Positions 8,130 to 18,393 of a DNA stretch of 61,757 nucleotides are shown here, one piece after another (position 1 is the first letter of the stretch; every line of letters starts with the position of its first letter). Source of the DNA: an uncultured Lachnospiraceae bacterium (GTDB lineage Bacteria > Bacillota > Clostridia > Lachnospirales > Lachnospiraceae); NCBI GenBank assembly GCA_934385475.1, contig CAKRPS010000012.1, forward strand, positions 1-61,757, in the 5' to 3' direction. The notes beneath the pieces were generated by a model. The model ran no database searches and was not told where the DNA came from. It saw nothing but the letters and a program-made list of their open reading frames with translations. The translations under genes and the position numbers were made by a program.

Positions 8130-9545
8130 ATGGAACGCAAAAATACATGGGAAACCTACAGTGCACAGGAAATGGCAAAGGTAGATGACTTTGCTGCAAA
8201 ATACAGAGAGTTTCTGGATAACGGAAAGACAGAAAGAGAATGTATCGATCAGATCGTAAACCGTATTGAAAAGGAAGGGTATCAGGAGCTTGAAACGCTG
8301 ATCAAGGGCAAAAAGAAGCTGAAAAGCGGCGACAAGGTGTACTCTGTGTGGATGAACAAATCCATTGTCATGTTCCAGATCGGTAAAGATAAGATGGAAG
8401 ATGGCCTGAATATTCTGGGAGCGCATATTGACTCGCCAAGATTGGATATCAAACAGAATCCTTTATACGAAGACGGTGGATTTGCTTATCTTGATACTCA
8501 CTATTACGGTGGAGTCAAGAAGTACCAGTGGGTGACAATTCCGTTGGCAATCCACGGTGTTATCGTCAAGAAGGATGGAACAACGGTGGAGGTAAATGTC
8601 GGTGAGAACGAGGATGATCCGGTATTCTTTGTATCGGATCTGCTGATCCATCTGGCACAGGAGCAGCTGGAAAAGAAGGCTGCGAAGGTGATCGAGGGTG
8701 AGGCACTCGATATCATTATTGGAAATAAACCGCTTGTGATCGACAAGAAAGAGGATAAAAAGGGCAAGAACAAAGAGAAAGAGGCTGTGAAGGAAGGCGT
8801 TCTGGACATCCTGAAAAAGACCTATGACGTGGAGGAGGAAGATTTCCTTTCTGCGGAGCTTGAGGTTGTTCCGGCCGGAAAGGCAAGAGAAGCAGGCTTT
8901 GATCGCAGCATGATCCTTGCCTATGGACAGGATGACAGAGTGTGTGCCTTTTCTTCTCTGGAGGCAATGCTGGAGATCAAGGACGTAAAGCGTACCGCAT
9001 GCTGTATCCTGGTAGATAAAGAGGAGATCGGCAGCGTCGGCGCAACGGGTATGCAGTCACATTTCTTTGAGAATGCAGTGGCAGAGGTTATGAATCTGAC
9101 TGGAGAATACAGCGAGCTGAATGTGCGCAGATGTCTTGCACACTCCTGTATGCTTTCCTCTGATGTCAGCAGTGCCTATGATCCGACCTATGCGGCAAGT
9201 TTTGACAAGAAAAATGTTGCTTACCTTGGCGGAGGAATGGTGTTTAACAAGTTCACCGGTTCACGCGGCAAGTCAGGCTCTAACGATGCGAATGCAGAGT
9301 ATATCAGCCACATCCGGAATATTTTTGACAAGGAGAAGATTACGTTCCAGACAGCAGAGCTTGGCAAGGTAGACCTTGGAGGCGGAGGCACGATCGCTTA
9401 TATTCTGGCTCTCTACGGAATGAATGTGATCGACAGCGGTGTGGCTGTGCTCAATATGCATGCACCGTGGGAAGCTACAAGCAAAGCAGATGTGTATGAG
9501 ACAAAGCGAGGTTATGTAGCCTTTCTGCAGAATGCTGAGCTGTAG
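8130..9545 (+). CDS. M18 family aminopeptidase
   Basis: The 471-residue cytosolic metallo-aminopeptidase would remove N-terminal residues, often acidic ones in this family, from peptides. Di-metal and catalytic signatures of family M18 are visible: GAHIDSPRLDIKQNP (first His/Asp), QDDRVCAF (bridging Asp), KEEIGSVGATGMQS (Glu pair), and a late LNMHAPWE His. The start at 8130 is preferred because GAGG lies six bases upstream; an in-frame ATG at 8118 overlaps that ribosome site. It follows pheT by 19 bases and precedes queA by 20, so it belongs to the same transcription unit. The 20 bases around its start recur at the tepA start. Confidence 0.93.
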   Translation: MERKNTWETYSAQEMAKVDDFAAKYREFLDNGKTERECIDQIVNRIEKEGYQELETLIKGKKKLKSGDKVYSVWMNKSIVMFQIGKDKMEDGLNILGAHIDSPRLDIKQNPLYEDGGFAYLDTHYYGGVKKYQWVTIPLAIHGVIVKKDGTTVEVNVGENEDDPVFFVSDLLIHLAQEQLEKKAAKVIEGEALDIIIGNKPLVIDKKEDKKGKNKEKEAVKEGVLDILKKTYDVEEEDFLSAELEVVPAGKAREAGFDRSMILAYGQDDRVCAFSSLEAMLEIKDVKRTACCILVDKEEIGSVGATGMQSHFFENAVAEVMNLTGEYSELNVRRCLAHSCMLSSDVSSAYDPTYAASFDKKNVAYLGGGMVFNKFTGSRGKSGSNDANAEYISHIRNIFDKEKITFQTAELGKVDLGGGGTIAYILALYGMNVIDSGVAVLNMHAPWEATSKADVYETKRGYVAFLQNAEL

Positions 9546-9565
9546 TGATCGGAATGGAGCTTTAG

Positions 9566-10615
9566 ATGAATAAATCAGATTTTTATTTTGATCTTCCGCA
9601 GGAACTGATCGCACAGGACCCTTTGGAAGACAGATCCTCTTCGAGACTTCTGATGCTGGACAAAAATACCGGAGAAATCCGGCATCATGTGTTTCGTGAG
9701 ATTACAGAGTATCTAAGACCGGGCGATTGTCTGGTACTTAACAATACGAAGGTTATTCCCGCAAGACTTCTTGGAACCAAAGAGAATACCGGTGGGGCAG
9801 TGGAGATCCTGCTCCTGAAAAGAAAAGAAAATGATATTTGGGAAACCCTCGTAAAGCCCGGGAAAAAGGCGAGACCGGGTTCGAAAATTGTATTTGGAGA
9901 CGGAAGCCTGAAGGCGGAAGTACTGGAAGTGGTGGAGGAAGGAAACCGTCTGGTGAAGTTCACCTATGAGGGGATTTTTGAAGAGGTGCTGGACCGTCTG
10001 GGAGAGATGCCTCTTCCTCCTTACATAACGCATAAACTGCAGGACAAAAACCGCTATCAGACAGTGTATGCCAAGTATGAAGGATCGGCGGCAGCGCCGA
10101 CTGCCGGATTGCATTTTACAAAGGAATTGTTGCAGGAGATTGTCGATAAAGGTGTTGATGTCGTGTATGTGACGCTGCATGTTGGACTTGGCACATTCCG
10201 ACCGGTTAAGGAAGAAAATATTCTTGAGCATCATATGCACTCGGAATTCTATCAGGTGTCTGAGGATGCGGCGAACAGGATCAATCAGGCAAAGGCAAGA
10301 GGAAACCGTGTGATTTGTGTTGGAACAACAAGCTGCAGAACAATTGAGAGTGCGGCGGATGAAAATGGCATTATAAGACCCGGATGTGACAATACCGAGA
10401 TTTTTATTTATCCCGGTTATCAGTTCAAGGTGCTGGACTGCCTGATCACGAATTTTCATCTTCCAGAGTCCACTCTGGTCATGCTGGTGTCCGCGCTTGC
10501 AGGCAGGGAGCATGTACTGCATGCCTATGAGGAGGCGATTGCAGAAAAGTATCGTTTCTTCAGCTTTGGAGATGCGATGTTTATTACGGATTGCCTGGAA
10601 AAGAAGGAAGTGTAG
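9566..10615 (+). CDS. queA: S-adenosylmethionine:tRNA ribosyltransferase-isomerase
   Basis: The 349-residue protein matches QueA over its full length: [24 protein letters not shown] at the N-terminus, [11 protein letters not shown], the [10 protein letters not shown] motif and the late [17 protein letters not shown] region. QueA transfers and isomerises the ribosyl group of SAM onto preQ1 in tRNA, making epoxyqueuosine at the wobble position. It is a cytosolic tRNA-modification step. The gene sits alone here without tgt, as a downstream member of the pheST unit. Confidence 0.97.
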   Translation: MNKSDFYFDLPQELIAQDPLEDRSSSRLLMLDKNTGEIRHHVFREITEYLRPGDCLVLNNTKVIPARLLGTKENTGGAVEILLLKRKENDIWETLVKPGKKARPGSKIVFGDGSLKAEVLEVVEEGNRLVKFTYEGIFEEVLDRLGEMPLPPYITHKLQDKNRYQTVYAKYEGSAAAPTAGLHFTKELLQEIVDKGVDVVYVTLHVGLGTFRPVKEENILEHHMHSEFYQVSEDAANRINQAKARGNRVICVGTTSCRTIESAADENGIIRPGCDNTEIFIYPGYQFKVLDCLITNFHLPESTLVMLVSALAGREHVLHAYEEAIAEKYRFFSFGDAMFITDCLEKKEV

Positions 10616-10620
10616 GTAGA

Positions 10621-11118
10621 GTGAGTAGAAAAAACAGCAGCAAACTTTTGCTTGAAATCGTGGTAATTCTGGCTTCTGTGATCGGACTGATGTTTTTGCT
10701 GTACTTTGTGATGATGGTTTCTTTTCAGAATGGGGCAAACTCTACCAGTATCACCATGCAGCTTGCAGATCAGATCGCACATCGTATCTTTGAGAGCCCG
10801 ACGCAGGATCAGATTGAAACGACAAGCCTGATGATACGCTATGGAGCTCACCTGGGACTTTTCTTTGTGGTGGGAGTTGTGACCACGTTTGTGAGCATGG
10901 TCATCTTTCGTAGATACTTCAGAATTTTTGGAGTGTTTGCATCGGGTGTCCTGTGTTATGCGCTGGCGTATTATACGGAGTATTACAAACAATTTGTGGA
11001 GGGGAGACATTTTCAGATGTCCGATGCTACGCTGAACTGGTATGGAAGTGTGGCGGGAATCCTCTGCATGGTATTTTCTTATTTTCTGAACAGATTATTA
11101 GTAAAGCTGTCCGATTAG
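10621..11118 (+). CDS. VanZ-like family membrane protein
   Basis: This small protein (165 residues) has four hydrophobic segments, at about residues 8-33, 78-98, 105-122 and 138-158. Between the last two sits YYKQFVEGRHFQMSDATLNWYGSV, which follows the VanZ pattern of an aromatic/Gln, a G-R pair, an Asp, an Asn and a Gly. VanZ-like proteins are membrane proteins of mostly unknown role; the founding one gives modest teicoplanin resistance. The GTG start at 10621 is five bases after the queA stop; an ATG at 10591 inside queA is possible but has no better ribosome site. The stop codon lies in the stem of the shared terminator. Confidence 0.72.
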   Translation: MSRKNSSKLLLEIVVILASVIGLMFLLYFVMMVSFQNGANSTSITMQLADQIAHRIFESPTQDQIETTSLMIRYGAHLGLFFVVGVVTTFVSMVIFRRYFRIFGVFASGVLCYALAYYTEYYKQFVEGRHFQMSDATLNWYGSVAGILCMVFSYFLNRLLVKLSD

Positions 11119-11138
11119 ATCAATCGGACAGCCTTTTT
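11106..11138. terminator. Bidirectional terminator shared by convergent units
   Basis: A perfect 11-bp stem (11106-11116 with 11122-11132, loop of five) has T-runs suitable for both directions. It includes the stop codon of the VanZ-like gene and the stop of aroA, so the two convergent genes are separated by only one base. Confidence 0.92.
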
Positions 11139-12394
11139 AATTCTTCAAAAAATCCGGGATAGCTGATGGACACATATTCACTTCCCTGGATATCTGTTTC
11201 CCCTTCAGTGACAAGAGAAGCGACGGCAAAGCTCATGGCGATCCGGTGATCCATATGGGAATCTATGGTAGCGCCGTGCAGTGGCTGACCGCCGTTTATG
11301 ATCATGCCATCGTCTGTAGCGGTGATATCACAGCCCATTGCCTGCAGCTGCGTTGTCATAACCTCGATCCGGTTTGATTCCTTTACCTTTAATTCGGCGG
11401 CATCCTTGATGACCGTGGTGCCTTCTGCGCAGGCAGCCAGGATATTGATGACCGGAATCTCATCGATCAGAGTCGGAATGAGATCGCCGCCGATGGTGGT
11501 TCCATGAAGCTTGCTGTATCTGACAAGAAGATCGGCGGTCGGTTCACCTTCTTCCTTTCGGTTCAGATAGGTGATATTGCCACCCATCGCCTTAACGACC
11601 CTGAGGATACCATCCCTTGTCGGGTTGATCCCTACATTGTGGATCAGAACCTCTGCACCGGGAACGATCAGGCCGGCAACGATAAAGTAGGCGGCAGAAG
11701 AGATGTCGCCGGGAACGCAGACCTTCTGTCCGCGAAGGACCGGTTCGGGATGTACGGTAGCGGTATTTCCGGAGCTTTGCACATCTGCCCCGAAATAACG
11801 CAGCATGATTTCCGTGTGGTTCCGGCTGATACTGGGCTCTGTGACACTGGTAGTGCCATCTGCATACAAGCCTGCAAGTAAAATACAGGATTTTACCTGG
11901 GCGGATGCAACGGGAGAAGTATAGTTGATACCGTGAAGGGGCTTGCCGTTAATCTGCAAGGGCGCACAGCCGTTATTGTTAAGGCTTGTGACATCAGCGC
12001 CCATTAAAGACAGCGGTTCCATAATCCGTTTCATCGGACGGCTCTGGATCGAGGCATCTCCTGTCAGTGTACAGGAAAAAGGCTGGGGTGCGAGAATACC
12101 GGAAATCAGGCGGGTTGTTGTTCCGCTGTTTCCTACATCCAGAACGGAATCCGGTGCAGTCAGCCCGTGCAGACCTTTGCCGTGGATCAGAATACATTCG
12201 GGAGTATTTTCGATTTTGATTCCCAGCTTACGGAAGCAGTCGATCGTAGAAAGACAGTCAGCTCCTTGCAGGAAGTTTGTTACCTCGGTGGTTCCTTCTG
12301 CCAAAGCACCAAACATGACGGCGCGGTGTGAGATGGATTTGTCTCCGGGAATCGTCACATCTCCCCGGAGTTTGGTAGCTTTATGTAAAATCAT
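11120..12394 (-). CDS. aroA: 3-phosphoshikimate 1-carboxyvinyltransferase (EPSP synthase)
   Basis: The 424-residue enzyme joins phosphoenolpyruvate to shikimate-3-phosphate in the shikimate pathway. Characteristic segments are visible: IPGDKSISHRAVMFGALAEG near the N-terminus, VGNSGTTTRLISG, the LKVKESNRIE stretch and MDHRIAMSFAVA near the end. The ATG at 12394 (MILHKATKL) fits the family N-terminus, with AAAGGA upstream at a slightly long spacing; the frame stays open further upstream but that would add 35 unrelated residues overlapping nothing conserved. It lies 34 bases after tyrA in a two-gene aromatic operon. Confidence 0.96.
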   Translation of the reverse strand: MILHKATKLRGDVTIPGDKSISHRAVMFGALAEGTTEVTNFLQGADCLSTIDCFRKLGIKIENTPECILIHGKGLHGLTAPDSVLDVGNSGTTTRLISGILAPQPFSCTLTGDASIQSRPMKRIMEPLSLMGADVTSLNNNGCAPLQINGKPLHGINYTSPVASAQVKSCILLAGLYADGTTSVTEPSISRNHTEIMLRYFGADVQSSGNTATVHPEPVLRGQKVCVPGDISSAAYFIVAGLIVPGAEVLIHNVGINPTRDGILRVVKAMGGNITYLNRKEEGEPTADLLVRYSKLHGTTIGGDLIPTLIDEIPVINILAACAEGTTVIKDAAELKVKESNRIEVMTTQLQAMGCDITATDDGMIINGGQPLHGATIDSHMDHRIAMSFAVASLVTEGETDIQGSEYVSISYPGFFEELKRLSD

Positions 12395-12428
12395 GATAGT
12401 CTGATATCCTTTCTGTTGTATGATTCCT

Positions 12429-13529
12429 CTATTTCTTTGTGTGAATTTTGTAGCCGTGTGCTGTGAGTACATCCGTGGCCGCAGTGGCCATGTCGGCACT
12501 GTAAAACTCTATGCGGAGAGCACCCTCTGCAAGTTCTCTGTTGTGGTTGATTCCAATGTTTTTGATGCTGACGTCGTGCATTGCCAGAAGAGAGGCGATG
12601 GCGGCGATAGCACCCGGTTTGTCGGCAATGTCTACCGTGAGGACATGCTCTGTCTTGATCGGCCCGCTGGAGGCGTTGATGAAGGACTCCCGGTAAGCAC
12701 GTGCATCGTCAAAAAATTCATACAGAGTAGTTTCGTTGCCGGATGAAAGTTCGGCGGAGATATCCTGTAAGTCCTTTATGTAGCTCTGTAACAGCGTCTC
12801 AATGTTGGCAGTGTTGGTGAGGCAGATTTGCTGCCACATCACAGGTGATGAAGAAGCGATCCGCGTAATATCCTTGAAACCGCCTGCGGCAATCATTTTC
12901 ATAACCCCTTCTTTGGAATCTGCTTTACGGACCAGATTGACAAGAGAGGCAGCAATGATATGCGGAAGATGTGAGATCGCGGCTGTCACATAATCGTGTT
13001 CCTCGTAAGTGAGAATGAGGGGAATGGCCCCGATAGAAGCCACAAGTGTCTGATAGGCAGTGACTTTTTCCTTCGCAACGGTGTCGGAAGGAGTCAGAAT
13101 ATAATATGCATTTTCAAGCAAAGCGGCTTTGGAGTTCTGATAGCCAAATCGTTCCGAACCAGCCATGGGATGACCGCCGATGAACTGATCTTCAAGACCG
13201 GCCTTCTGGATCTGCTTATGGATGCCGGTTTTTACACTTCCGACATCGGTCAGTATGGTAGAAGGGTTTAAGTGATCCTTCAGGATAAGAAGATTTTCAT
13301 CATTATGCGAAACCGGTGCACACAGAAAAATATAGTCACAACCATAAAAGGAATCGGTGATACCGGTACAGATCTCATCAAGAACGCCTTCGGAGGCGGC
13401 CAGCTTTAAGGATGCTTCGTTGATGTCATAGGCGATCAGGCGGGCATCTTTAACAGAGTGCCGGATGGCCTTCGCAATAGAACCGCCGATCAGTCCAAGT
13501 CCAATGAAACCACAGGTCAGTGAACGCAT
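12429..13529 (-). CDS. tyrA: Prephenate dehydrogenase with C-terminal ACT domain
   Basis: The 366-residue protein has an N-terminal NAD(P)-binding motif GLGLIGGS (residues about 10-17), the VGSVKTGIHKQI and GGHPMAGSE prephenate-binding segments, and a C-terminal ACT domain from about residue 295 (LTVDIADKPGAIAAIASLL) that probably senses tyrosine or another amino acid. It oxidises prephenate to 4-hydroxyphenylpyruvate for tyrosine synthesis. It is first in the tyrA-aroA operon and has a good promoter and an AAGGAAGG ribosome site upstream. Confidence 0.95.
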   Translation of the reverse strand: MRSLTCGFIGLGLIGGSIAKAIRHSVKDARLIAYDINEASLKLAASEGVLDEICTGITDSFYGCDYIFLCAPVSHNDENLLILKDHLNPSTILTDVGSVKTGIHKQIQKAGLEDQFIGGHPMAGSERFGYQNSKAALLENAYYILTPSDTVAKEKVTAYQTLVASIGAIPLILTYEEHDYVTAAISHLPHIIAASLVNLVRKADSKEGVMKMIAAGGFKDITRIASSSPVMWQQICLTNTANIETLLQSYIKDLQDISAELSSGNETTLYEFFDDARAYRESFINASSGPIKTEHVLTVDIADKPGAIAAIASLLAMHDVSIKNIGINHNRELAEGALRIEFYSADMATAATDVLTAHGYKIHTKK

Positions 13530-13568
13530 AGAAAAAACCTTCCTTTTTGATAATTTACATACAAATTT

Positions 13569-13597
13569 ACTATACCATTATCCTTGTTCAAAAGCAA
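13569..13597 (-). promoter_or_regulatory. Promoter of tyrA-aroA
   Basis: Read on the minus strand: TTGCTT, a 17-base spacer, then TATAGT, about 40 bases ahead of the tyrA start. Confidence 0.6.
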
Positions 13598-13688
13598 TGA
13601 AACAAAAATTCGGGGCAGATATCTCCAAGTTGTAGAGTCTATTGCGAGGAAAATGTTACAAATGTTTGTACAAATTAGATAATAAAGA

Positions 13689-13717
13689 TTGAATAATCAG
13701 ATAATATTTGGTAAAAT
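13689..13717 (+). promoter_or_regulatory. Promoter of the EF-G-like gene
   Basis: TTGAAT (13689-13694), a 17-base spacer and TAAAAT (13712-13717) lie 34 bases before the start codon. The rest of the 221-base divergent gap holds the opposing tyrA promoter and no gene. Confidence 0.7.
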
Positions 13718-13750
13718 AGCCATATCAAAACGGTATAGGAGGGGCATGCA

Positions 13751-15844
13751 ATGAAGGTATATACAACTGATAAGATTCGTAATGTAGTGCTGCTTGGCCA
13801 TGGAGGAAGCGGCAAGACCAGTCTGGTAGAAGCGATGGCATACCTTGCCGGTATTACTTCCAGAATGGGGAAGGTTTCTGATGGGAATACCATAAGCGAT
13901 TATGGAAAAGAAGAACAAAAACGTCAGATTTCCATATCGACATCCCTTGTTCCATTGGAGTGGGAGGATGTGAAGATCAATATACTGGACGCACCCGGCT
14001 TTTTTGACTTTGCCGGTGAAATGGAGGAGGCTGCAAGTGCAGCGGACGGAGCGATTATCGTGGTATCCGGAAAGGCCGGTGTGGAGGTCGGAACGGAGAA
14101 GGCATGGGAACTGTGTGAGAAGTATAAGCTTCCGCGTTTTGTGTTTGTAACGGACATGGATATTGACAATGCGTCCTTCAGGCAGGTTGTGGAGGATATG
14201 ACGGCGAAGTACGGAAAGAAGCTTGCACCGTTTCATTTACCCATCCGTGAGAACGAGAAGTTCGTTGGATATATCAATGTGATCACGGAGCAGGCTTACC
14301 GCTGGAAAGGCAAGGAGGTTGTGGAATGTGAGATGCCGGAGTACAGCAAGGCCAATCTCCAGATATGCCGGGATACGCTGATGGAGGCAGTGGCAGAGAC
14401 GAGTGAAGAGTTCATGGAACGGTACTTCAATGGAGATAGTTTTTCTGAGGCAGAGATAAGAGCGGCTCTTCGGAATAACGTTATGGATGGCAGCATAGTT
14501 CCGATGTCTATGGGATCAAATCCTCTTGGCCAGGGTATTTATACATTGTTAGATGATATAGTCAAGTATATGCCTAGCCCGGAAAACCGTAAGATTGCGG
14601 GAATTGATTTGAAGAGCAATGAAGTCTTTGAGGGAGATTATGACTTCGCAAAGGCAAAATCGGCATATATTTTCAAGACGATCGTAGATCCTTTTATCGG
14701 TAAATATTCGCTGATCAAGGTCTGCTCCGGCGTATTCAAGAGCGATGATCTGATCTATAACGATGAAAAGGAAATAGAGGAAAAGATCAGCAAGCTTTAT
14801 GTTCTGCGGGGAAATAAACCGATCGAGGTGACTGAGCTTCATGCGGGCGATATCGGTGCCATCGCAAAACTCACTGCAGCAAGGACAGGAAATACGCTCT
14901 CGACAAAGGCGAGGATCATACGCTACGGCAAGACAGATCTGCCGAAGCCATGTATGGCAATGCGCTATAAGGCAAAGAACAAAGCGGATATTGATAAGAT
15001 CGCCCAGAGTCTGCAAAAGCTGACCCATGAAGACTGTACCCTGCAGATTGTCAATGATGCAGAGAACAAGCAGACACTTCTGTGCGGAATGGGAGATATG
15101 CATCTGGAGGTTGTTGTCAGCAGACTGCACAACGAATATAAGGCGGATATTGAACTGATGAATCCAAAGATTGCCTATCGTGAGACAATCCGAAAGAAAT
15201 CAGATGTGGAGTACAAGTACAAGAAACAGTCAGGAGGACACGGACAGTACGGTCATGTCAAGATGCGCTTTGAACCGTCCGGCAATCTGGAAGAAAGCTT
15301 TCTGTTTGAACAGGAGGTAGTCGGAGGAGCAGTGCCGAAGAATTTCTTCCCGGCAGTGGAGAAAGGACTTCAGGAGTCCGTGCTCAGCGGACCGCTGGCA
15401 GCCTATCCGGTTGTGGGAATCAAGGCAGTTCTGTATGATGGCTCCTACCATCCGGTGGATTCCTCTGAGATGGCGTTCAAGATGGCGACCATACAGGCAT
15501 TTAAGAAGGGAATCATGGAAGCACAGCCAATCCTTCTTGAACCGATCGAAACGTTGCGTGTCACCGTGCCGGAATCCTATACGGGCGACATCATGGGCGA
15601 TCTGAACAAGCGGAGAGGAAGAGTGCTGGGAATGCACCCGATGGGAGACGGCAGAACAATGATCGAGGCAGATATTCCACAGGCAAGCCTGAATGGCTAC
15701 TGTACAGTGCTTCGGTCTCTTACCGGAGGCAGAGGCGAGTATTCCCACACCTTTGCAAGATATGAACCGGCACCGCCGGATGTACAGGAAAAGGAAGTTG
15801 CTGCAAGAGCGGAGAAGGTTGCAGAGAAAAATAAGGATGAATAG
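13751..15844 (+). CDS. Elongation factor G-like GTPase (FusA paralogue)
   Basis: The 697-residue protein has the five-domain length and order of EF-G: a GTPase domain with P-loop GHGGSGKTS (16-24) and G3 DAPGF, then domains II to V including an HGQYGHVKMRFEP segment and a C-terminal RRGRVLGM. The G4 motif that reads NKMD in true EF-G is TDMD here, and G3 has DAPG rather than DTPG. These are features of the EF-G-like subfamily common in Clostridia as a second copy, rather than the ribosomal protein operon FusA. Its exact job is unknown; a role on the ribosome is inferred. It has its own promoter and a strong AGGAGGGG site. Confidence 0.85.
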   Translation: MKVYTTDKIRNVVLLGHGGSGKTSLVEAMAYLAGITSRMGKVSDGNTISDYGKEEQKRQISISTSLVPLEWEDVKINILDAPGFFDFAGEMEEAASAADGAIIVVSGKAGVEVGTEKAWELCEKYKLPRFVFVTDMDIDNASFRQVVEDMTAKYGKKLAPFHLPIRENEKFVGYINVITEQAYRWKGKEVVECEMPEYSKANLQICRDTLMEAVAETSEEFMERYFNGDSFSEAEIRAALRNNVMDGSIVPMSMGSNPLGQGIYTLLDDIVKYMPSPENRKIAGIDLKSNEVFEGDYDFAKAKSAYIFKTIVDPFIGKYSLIKVCSGVFKSDDLIYNDEKEIEEKISKLYVLRGNKPIEVTELHAGDIGAIAKLTAARTGNTLSTKARIIRYGKTDLPKPCMAMRYKAKNKADIDKIAQSLQKLTHEDCTLQIVNDAENKQTLLCGMGDMHLEVVVSRLHNEYKADIELMNPKIAYRETIRKKSDVEYKYKKQSGGHGQYGHVKMRFEPSGNLEESFLFEQEVVGGAVPKNFFPAVEKGLQESVLSGPLAAYPVVGIKAVLYDGSYHPVDSSEMAFKMATIQAFKKGIMEAQPILLEPIETLRVTVPESYTGDIMGDLNKRRGRVLGMHPMGDGRTMIEADIPQASLNGYCTVLRSLTGGRGEYSHTFARYEPAPPDVQEKEVAARAEKVAEKNKDE

Positions 15845-15875
15845 AACCAAAGAGAACGAAAATCTGTCATTTTGG

Positions 15876-15903
15876 TTGACAAATCTGCCTGTTATTATAA
15901 AAT
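15876..15903 (+). promoter_or_regulatory. Promoter of leuS
   Basis: TTGACA (15876-15881), a 16-base spacer and TAAAAT (15898-15903) precede leuS. No T-box is present in the short leader. Confidence 0.65.
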
Positions 15904-15930
15904 AATAACGTATGTATTATTGAGAAAGGC

Positions 15931-18351
15931 ATGGTCATAGAAATGGCAGAAGTTTACAATCACAGAGAAGTAGAAACAAAATGGCAGAAGATCTGGGATG
16001 ATGAAAAGGCATTCAAGACCTCAGATGATTACTCCAAACCGAAATATTATGCGCTGGTGGAGTTCCCGTACCCCTCGGGACAGGGACTCCATGTAGGTCA
16101 TCCAAGACCATATACAGCATTAGATATCGTTGCAAGAAAAAGAAGAATGCAGGGCTATAATGTACTGTATCCTATGGGATGGGACGCTTTTGGTCTGCCG
16201 ACCGAAAACTATGCGATCAAAAATCACATTCATCCGAAGATCGTAACCAAGAATAACGTAGCCCGTTTCAAGGGACAGTTACATTCACTGGGATATTCCT
16301 TTGACTGGGACAGAGAGATCAATACAACAGATCCGAACTATTACAAGTGGACACAGTGGATTTTTCTGAAACTGTTCAAGGCAGGACTTGCTTATAAATC
16401 CGAGATGCCGATCAACTGGTGTACCTCCTGTAAAGTGGGCCTTGCAAACGAAGAAGTTGTGAACGGTGTCTGTGAAAGATGCGGATCTGAGGTGGTTCGT
16501 AAGGTTAAGAGCCAGTGGATGCTGAAGATTACGGAATATGCAGACAAGCTGATCGAGGGGCTGGACAGCGTAGACTATATTGAGAAGGTTAAGGTTTCTC
16601 AGAAGAACTGGATCGGCAAATCAACCGGTGCGGAAGTAGACTTCTCCATCAAAGGAAAAGAGGATAAGCTTCGTATCTACACAACAAGATGTGACACCCT
16701 GTTTGGCGTAACTTATATGGTTGTGTCCCCGGAGCATCCGATCATTGACAAATATAAGGATGAGTTAAAGAACTGGGATGCAATCGCAGCGTATCGTGAG
16801 CAGGCAGCGAGAAAGTCTGATTTCGAGCGTGCAGAGCTTGCAAAGGAAAAGACCGGTGTGAAGATTGAAGGACTTACAGCTGTCAATCCGGTTAACGATA
16901 AGGAGATACCGATCTTTATTTCGGACTATGTTCTGATGAGTTATGGAACCGGTGCGATTATGGCGGTACCGGCACACGATGAGAGAGACTGGGATTTTGC
17001 CAAGAAATTTGACCTTCCCATTATCGAAGTTGTGGCAGGCGGCAAGAATGTACAGGAAGAAGTATACACAGATGTTGCGACAGGTACTCTTGTAAATTCA
17101 GGTTTCCTGGATGGGCTGAATGTAGATGAAGCTAAAAAGAAGATGATCGCATTTCTGGAAGAGAAGGGAATTGGCAGTGCCAAGACCAATTATAAACTGA
17201 GAGATTGGGTATTTTCCAGACAGCGTTACTGGGGAGAGCCGATTCCGATCGTACACTGTGACAAATGCGGTTATGTACCGATTGATGAAAGCGAACTTCC
17301 GCTGGAACTTCCGGATGTAGAAAGCTATATGCCTACAGATAACGGAGAATCACCGCTTGCGCTTATGACAGACTGGGTGAATACAACCTGTCCCTGCTGT
17401 GGTGGACCGGCGAAGAGAGAGACAGATACCATGCCGCAGTGGGCAGGATCTTCCTGGTATTTCCTGCGGTATACAGATCCGACAAACACAGAGGCTCTTG
17501 CAAGCAAGGAAGCTCTGCAATACTGGATGCCGGTAGACTGGTACAACGGAGGGATGGAGCATACAACACTGCATCTTCTGTACTCCAGATTCTGGCACAG
17601 ATTCCTGTATGATGAGAAGGTTGTTCCGTGTCCGGAGCCGTATATGAAGAGAACATCTCACGGAATGATCCTTGGATCAAATGGTGAGAAGATGAGTAAG
17701 TCCAGAGGAAATGTTGTCAATCCGGACGATATCGTAAATGATTACGGCGCAGATACTCTGCGTACCTATGAAATGTTTATCGGTGCCTTTGATCTTGCTG
17801 CATCCTGGTCTGAGGATGGAGTGAAGGGATGTCGTCGATTCCTTGAGAGAGTATGGAAATTACAGGATATCCTGACAGAGGAAGAAGGTTTCTCCAAAGA
17901 TCTGGAGACAAAGCTTCACCAGACCATCAAAAAGGTCAGCGCAGATTTTGAAAATCTGAAGTACAACACGGCAATCGCTGCAATGATGGCTCTGATCAAT
18001 GAATTTTATAAGAAAAATGCGGTTACCAGAGGCGAGTTTAAAACATTGCTTACGCTTCTGAACCCGGTAGCTCCTCATATCACAGAGGAATTATGGCAGT
18101 TGGTAGGCTTTGAAGGAAGAGTATATCAGACTACCTGGCCGGAGTTCGATGAAGCTAAGACTATTGAGACGACCGTAGAGATCGCAATACAGATCAATGG
18201 AAAGACACGTGCAACCCTTGCAATCGGCAAGGATGACCCGAAGGATGAAGTCATTGCCAAGGCGAAGGAGACGATCGCCGATAAGCTCACAGGAACGATT
18301 GTGAAGGAAATCTATGTTCCCGGCAGACTGGTCAATATTGTGCAGAAATAA
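15931..18351 (+). CDS. leuS: Leucine--tRNA ligase
   Basis: The 806-residue class I synthetase charges tRNA-Leu. The HIGH-type motif appears as HVGH (near residue 54) in [18 protein letters not shown], the zinc-like CTSCKVG...CERCGSE cluster follows, the CP1 editing domain spans roughly 220-420 ([18 protein letters not shown]), and the KMSKS motif is intact at about residue 587. An in-frame ATG at 15943 is an alternative start; ribosome-site spacing is poor for both. Transcription starts only a few tens of bases upstream, and unlike pheST no tRNA-sensing leader is present. Confidence 0.97.
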   Translation: MVIEMAEVYNHREVETKWQKIWDDEKAFKTSDDYSKPKYYALVEFPYPSGQGLHVGHPRPYTALDIVARKRRMQGYNVLYPMGWDAFGLPTENYAIKNHIHPKIVTKNNVARFKGQLHSLGYSFDWDREINTTDPNYYKWTQWIFLKLFKAGLAYKSEMPINWCTSCKVGLANEEVVNGVCERCGSEVVRKVKSQWMLKITEYADKLIEGLDSVDYIEKVKVSQKNWIGKSTGAEVDFSIKGKEDKLRIYTTRCDTLFGVTYMVVSPEHPIIDKYKDELKNWDAIAAYREQAARKSDFERAELAKEKTGVKIEGLTAVNPVNDKEIPIFISDYVLMSYGTGAIMAVPAHDERDWDFAKKFDLPIIEVVAGGKNVQEEVYTDVATGTLVNSGFLDGLNVDEAKKKMIAFLEEKGIGSAKTNYKLRDWVFSRQRYWGEPIPIVHCDKCGYVPIDESELPLELPDVESYMPTDNGESPLALMTDWVNTTCPCCGGPAKRETDTMPQWAGSSWYFLRYTDPTNTEALASKEALQYWMPVDWYNGGMEHTTLHLLYSRFWHRFLYDEKVVPCPEPYMKRTSHGMILGSNGEKMSKSRGNVVNPDDIVNDYGADTLRTYEMFIGAFDLAASWSEDGVKGCRRFLERVWKLQDILTEEEGFSKDLETKLHQTIKKVSADFENLKYNTAIAAMMALINEFYKKNAVTRGEFKTLLTLLNPVAPHITEELWQLVGFEGRVYQTTWPEFDEAKTIETTVEIAIQINGKTRATLAIGKDDPKDEVIAKAKETIADKLTGTIVKEIYVPGRLVNIVQK

Positions 18352-18358
18352 AAATGAG

Positions 18359-18387
18359 TTGATTATTTCTGATATTGTGAGTATAAT
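18359..18387 (+). promoter_or_regulatory. Strong promoter for the 18.4-kb leader RNA
   Basis: TTGATT (18359-18364), a 17-base spacer and a perfect TATAAT (18382-18387) start just after leuS. The predicted transcript begins near 18394, over 220 bases before the next start codon. Confidence 0.78.
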
Positions 18388-18393
18388 ATAAGT

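Noticed and set aside
9713..10738. Long antisense reading frame over queA (about 340 codons)
   Set aside because: It is complementary to a complete queA, has no ribosome site or family motif, and reflects codon bias of the real gene.
13645..13665. Possible fifth copy of the terminator-adjacent repeat before the EF-G-like gene
   Set aside because: Only GCGAGGAAAATG matches, there is no terminator beside it, and the rest diverges.
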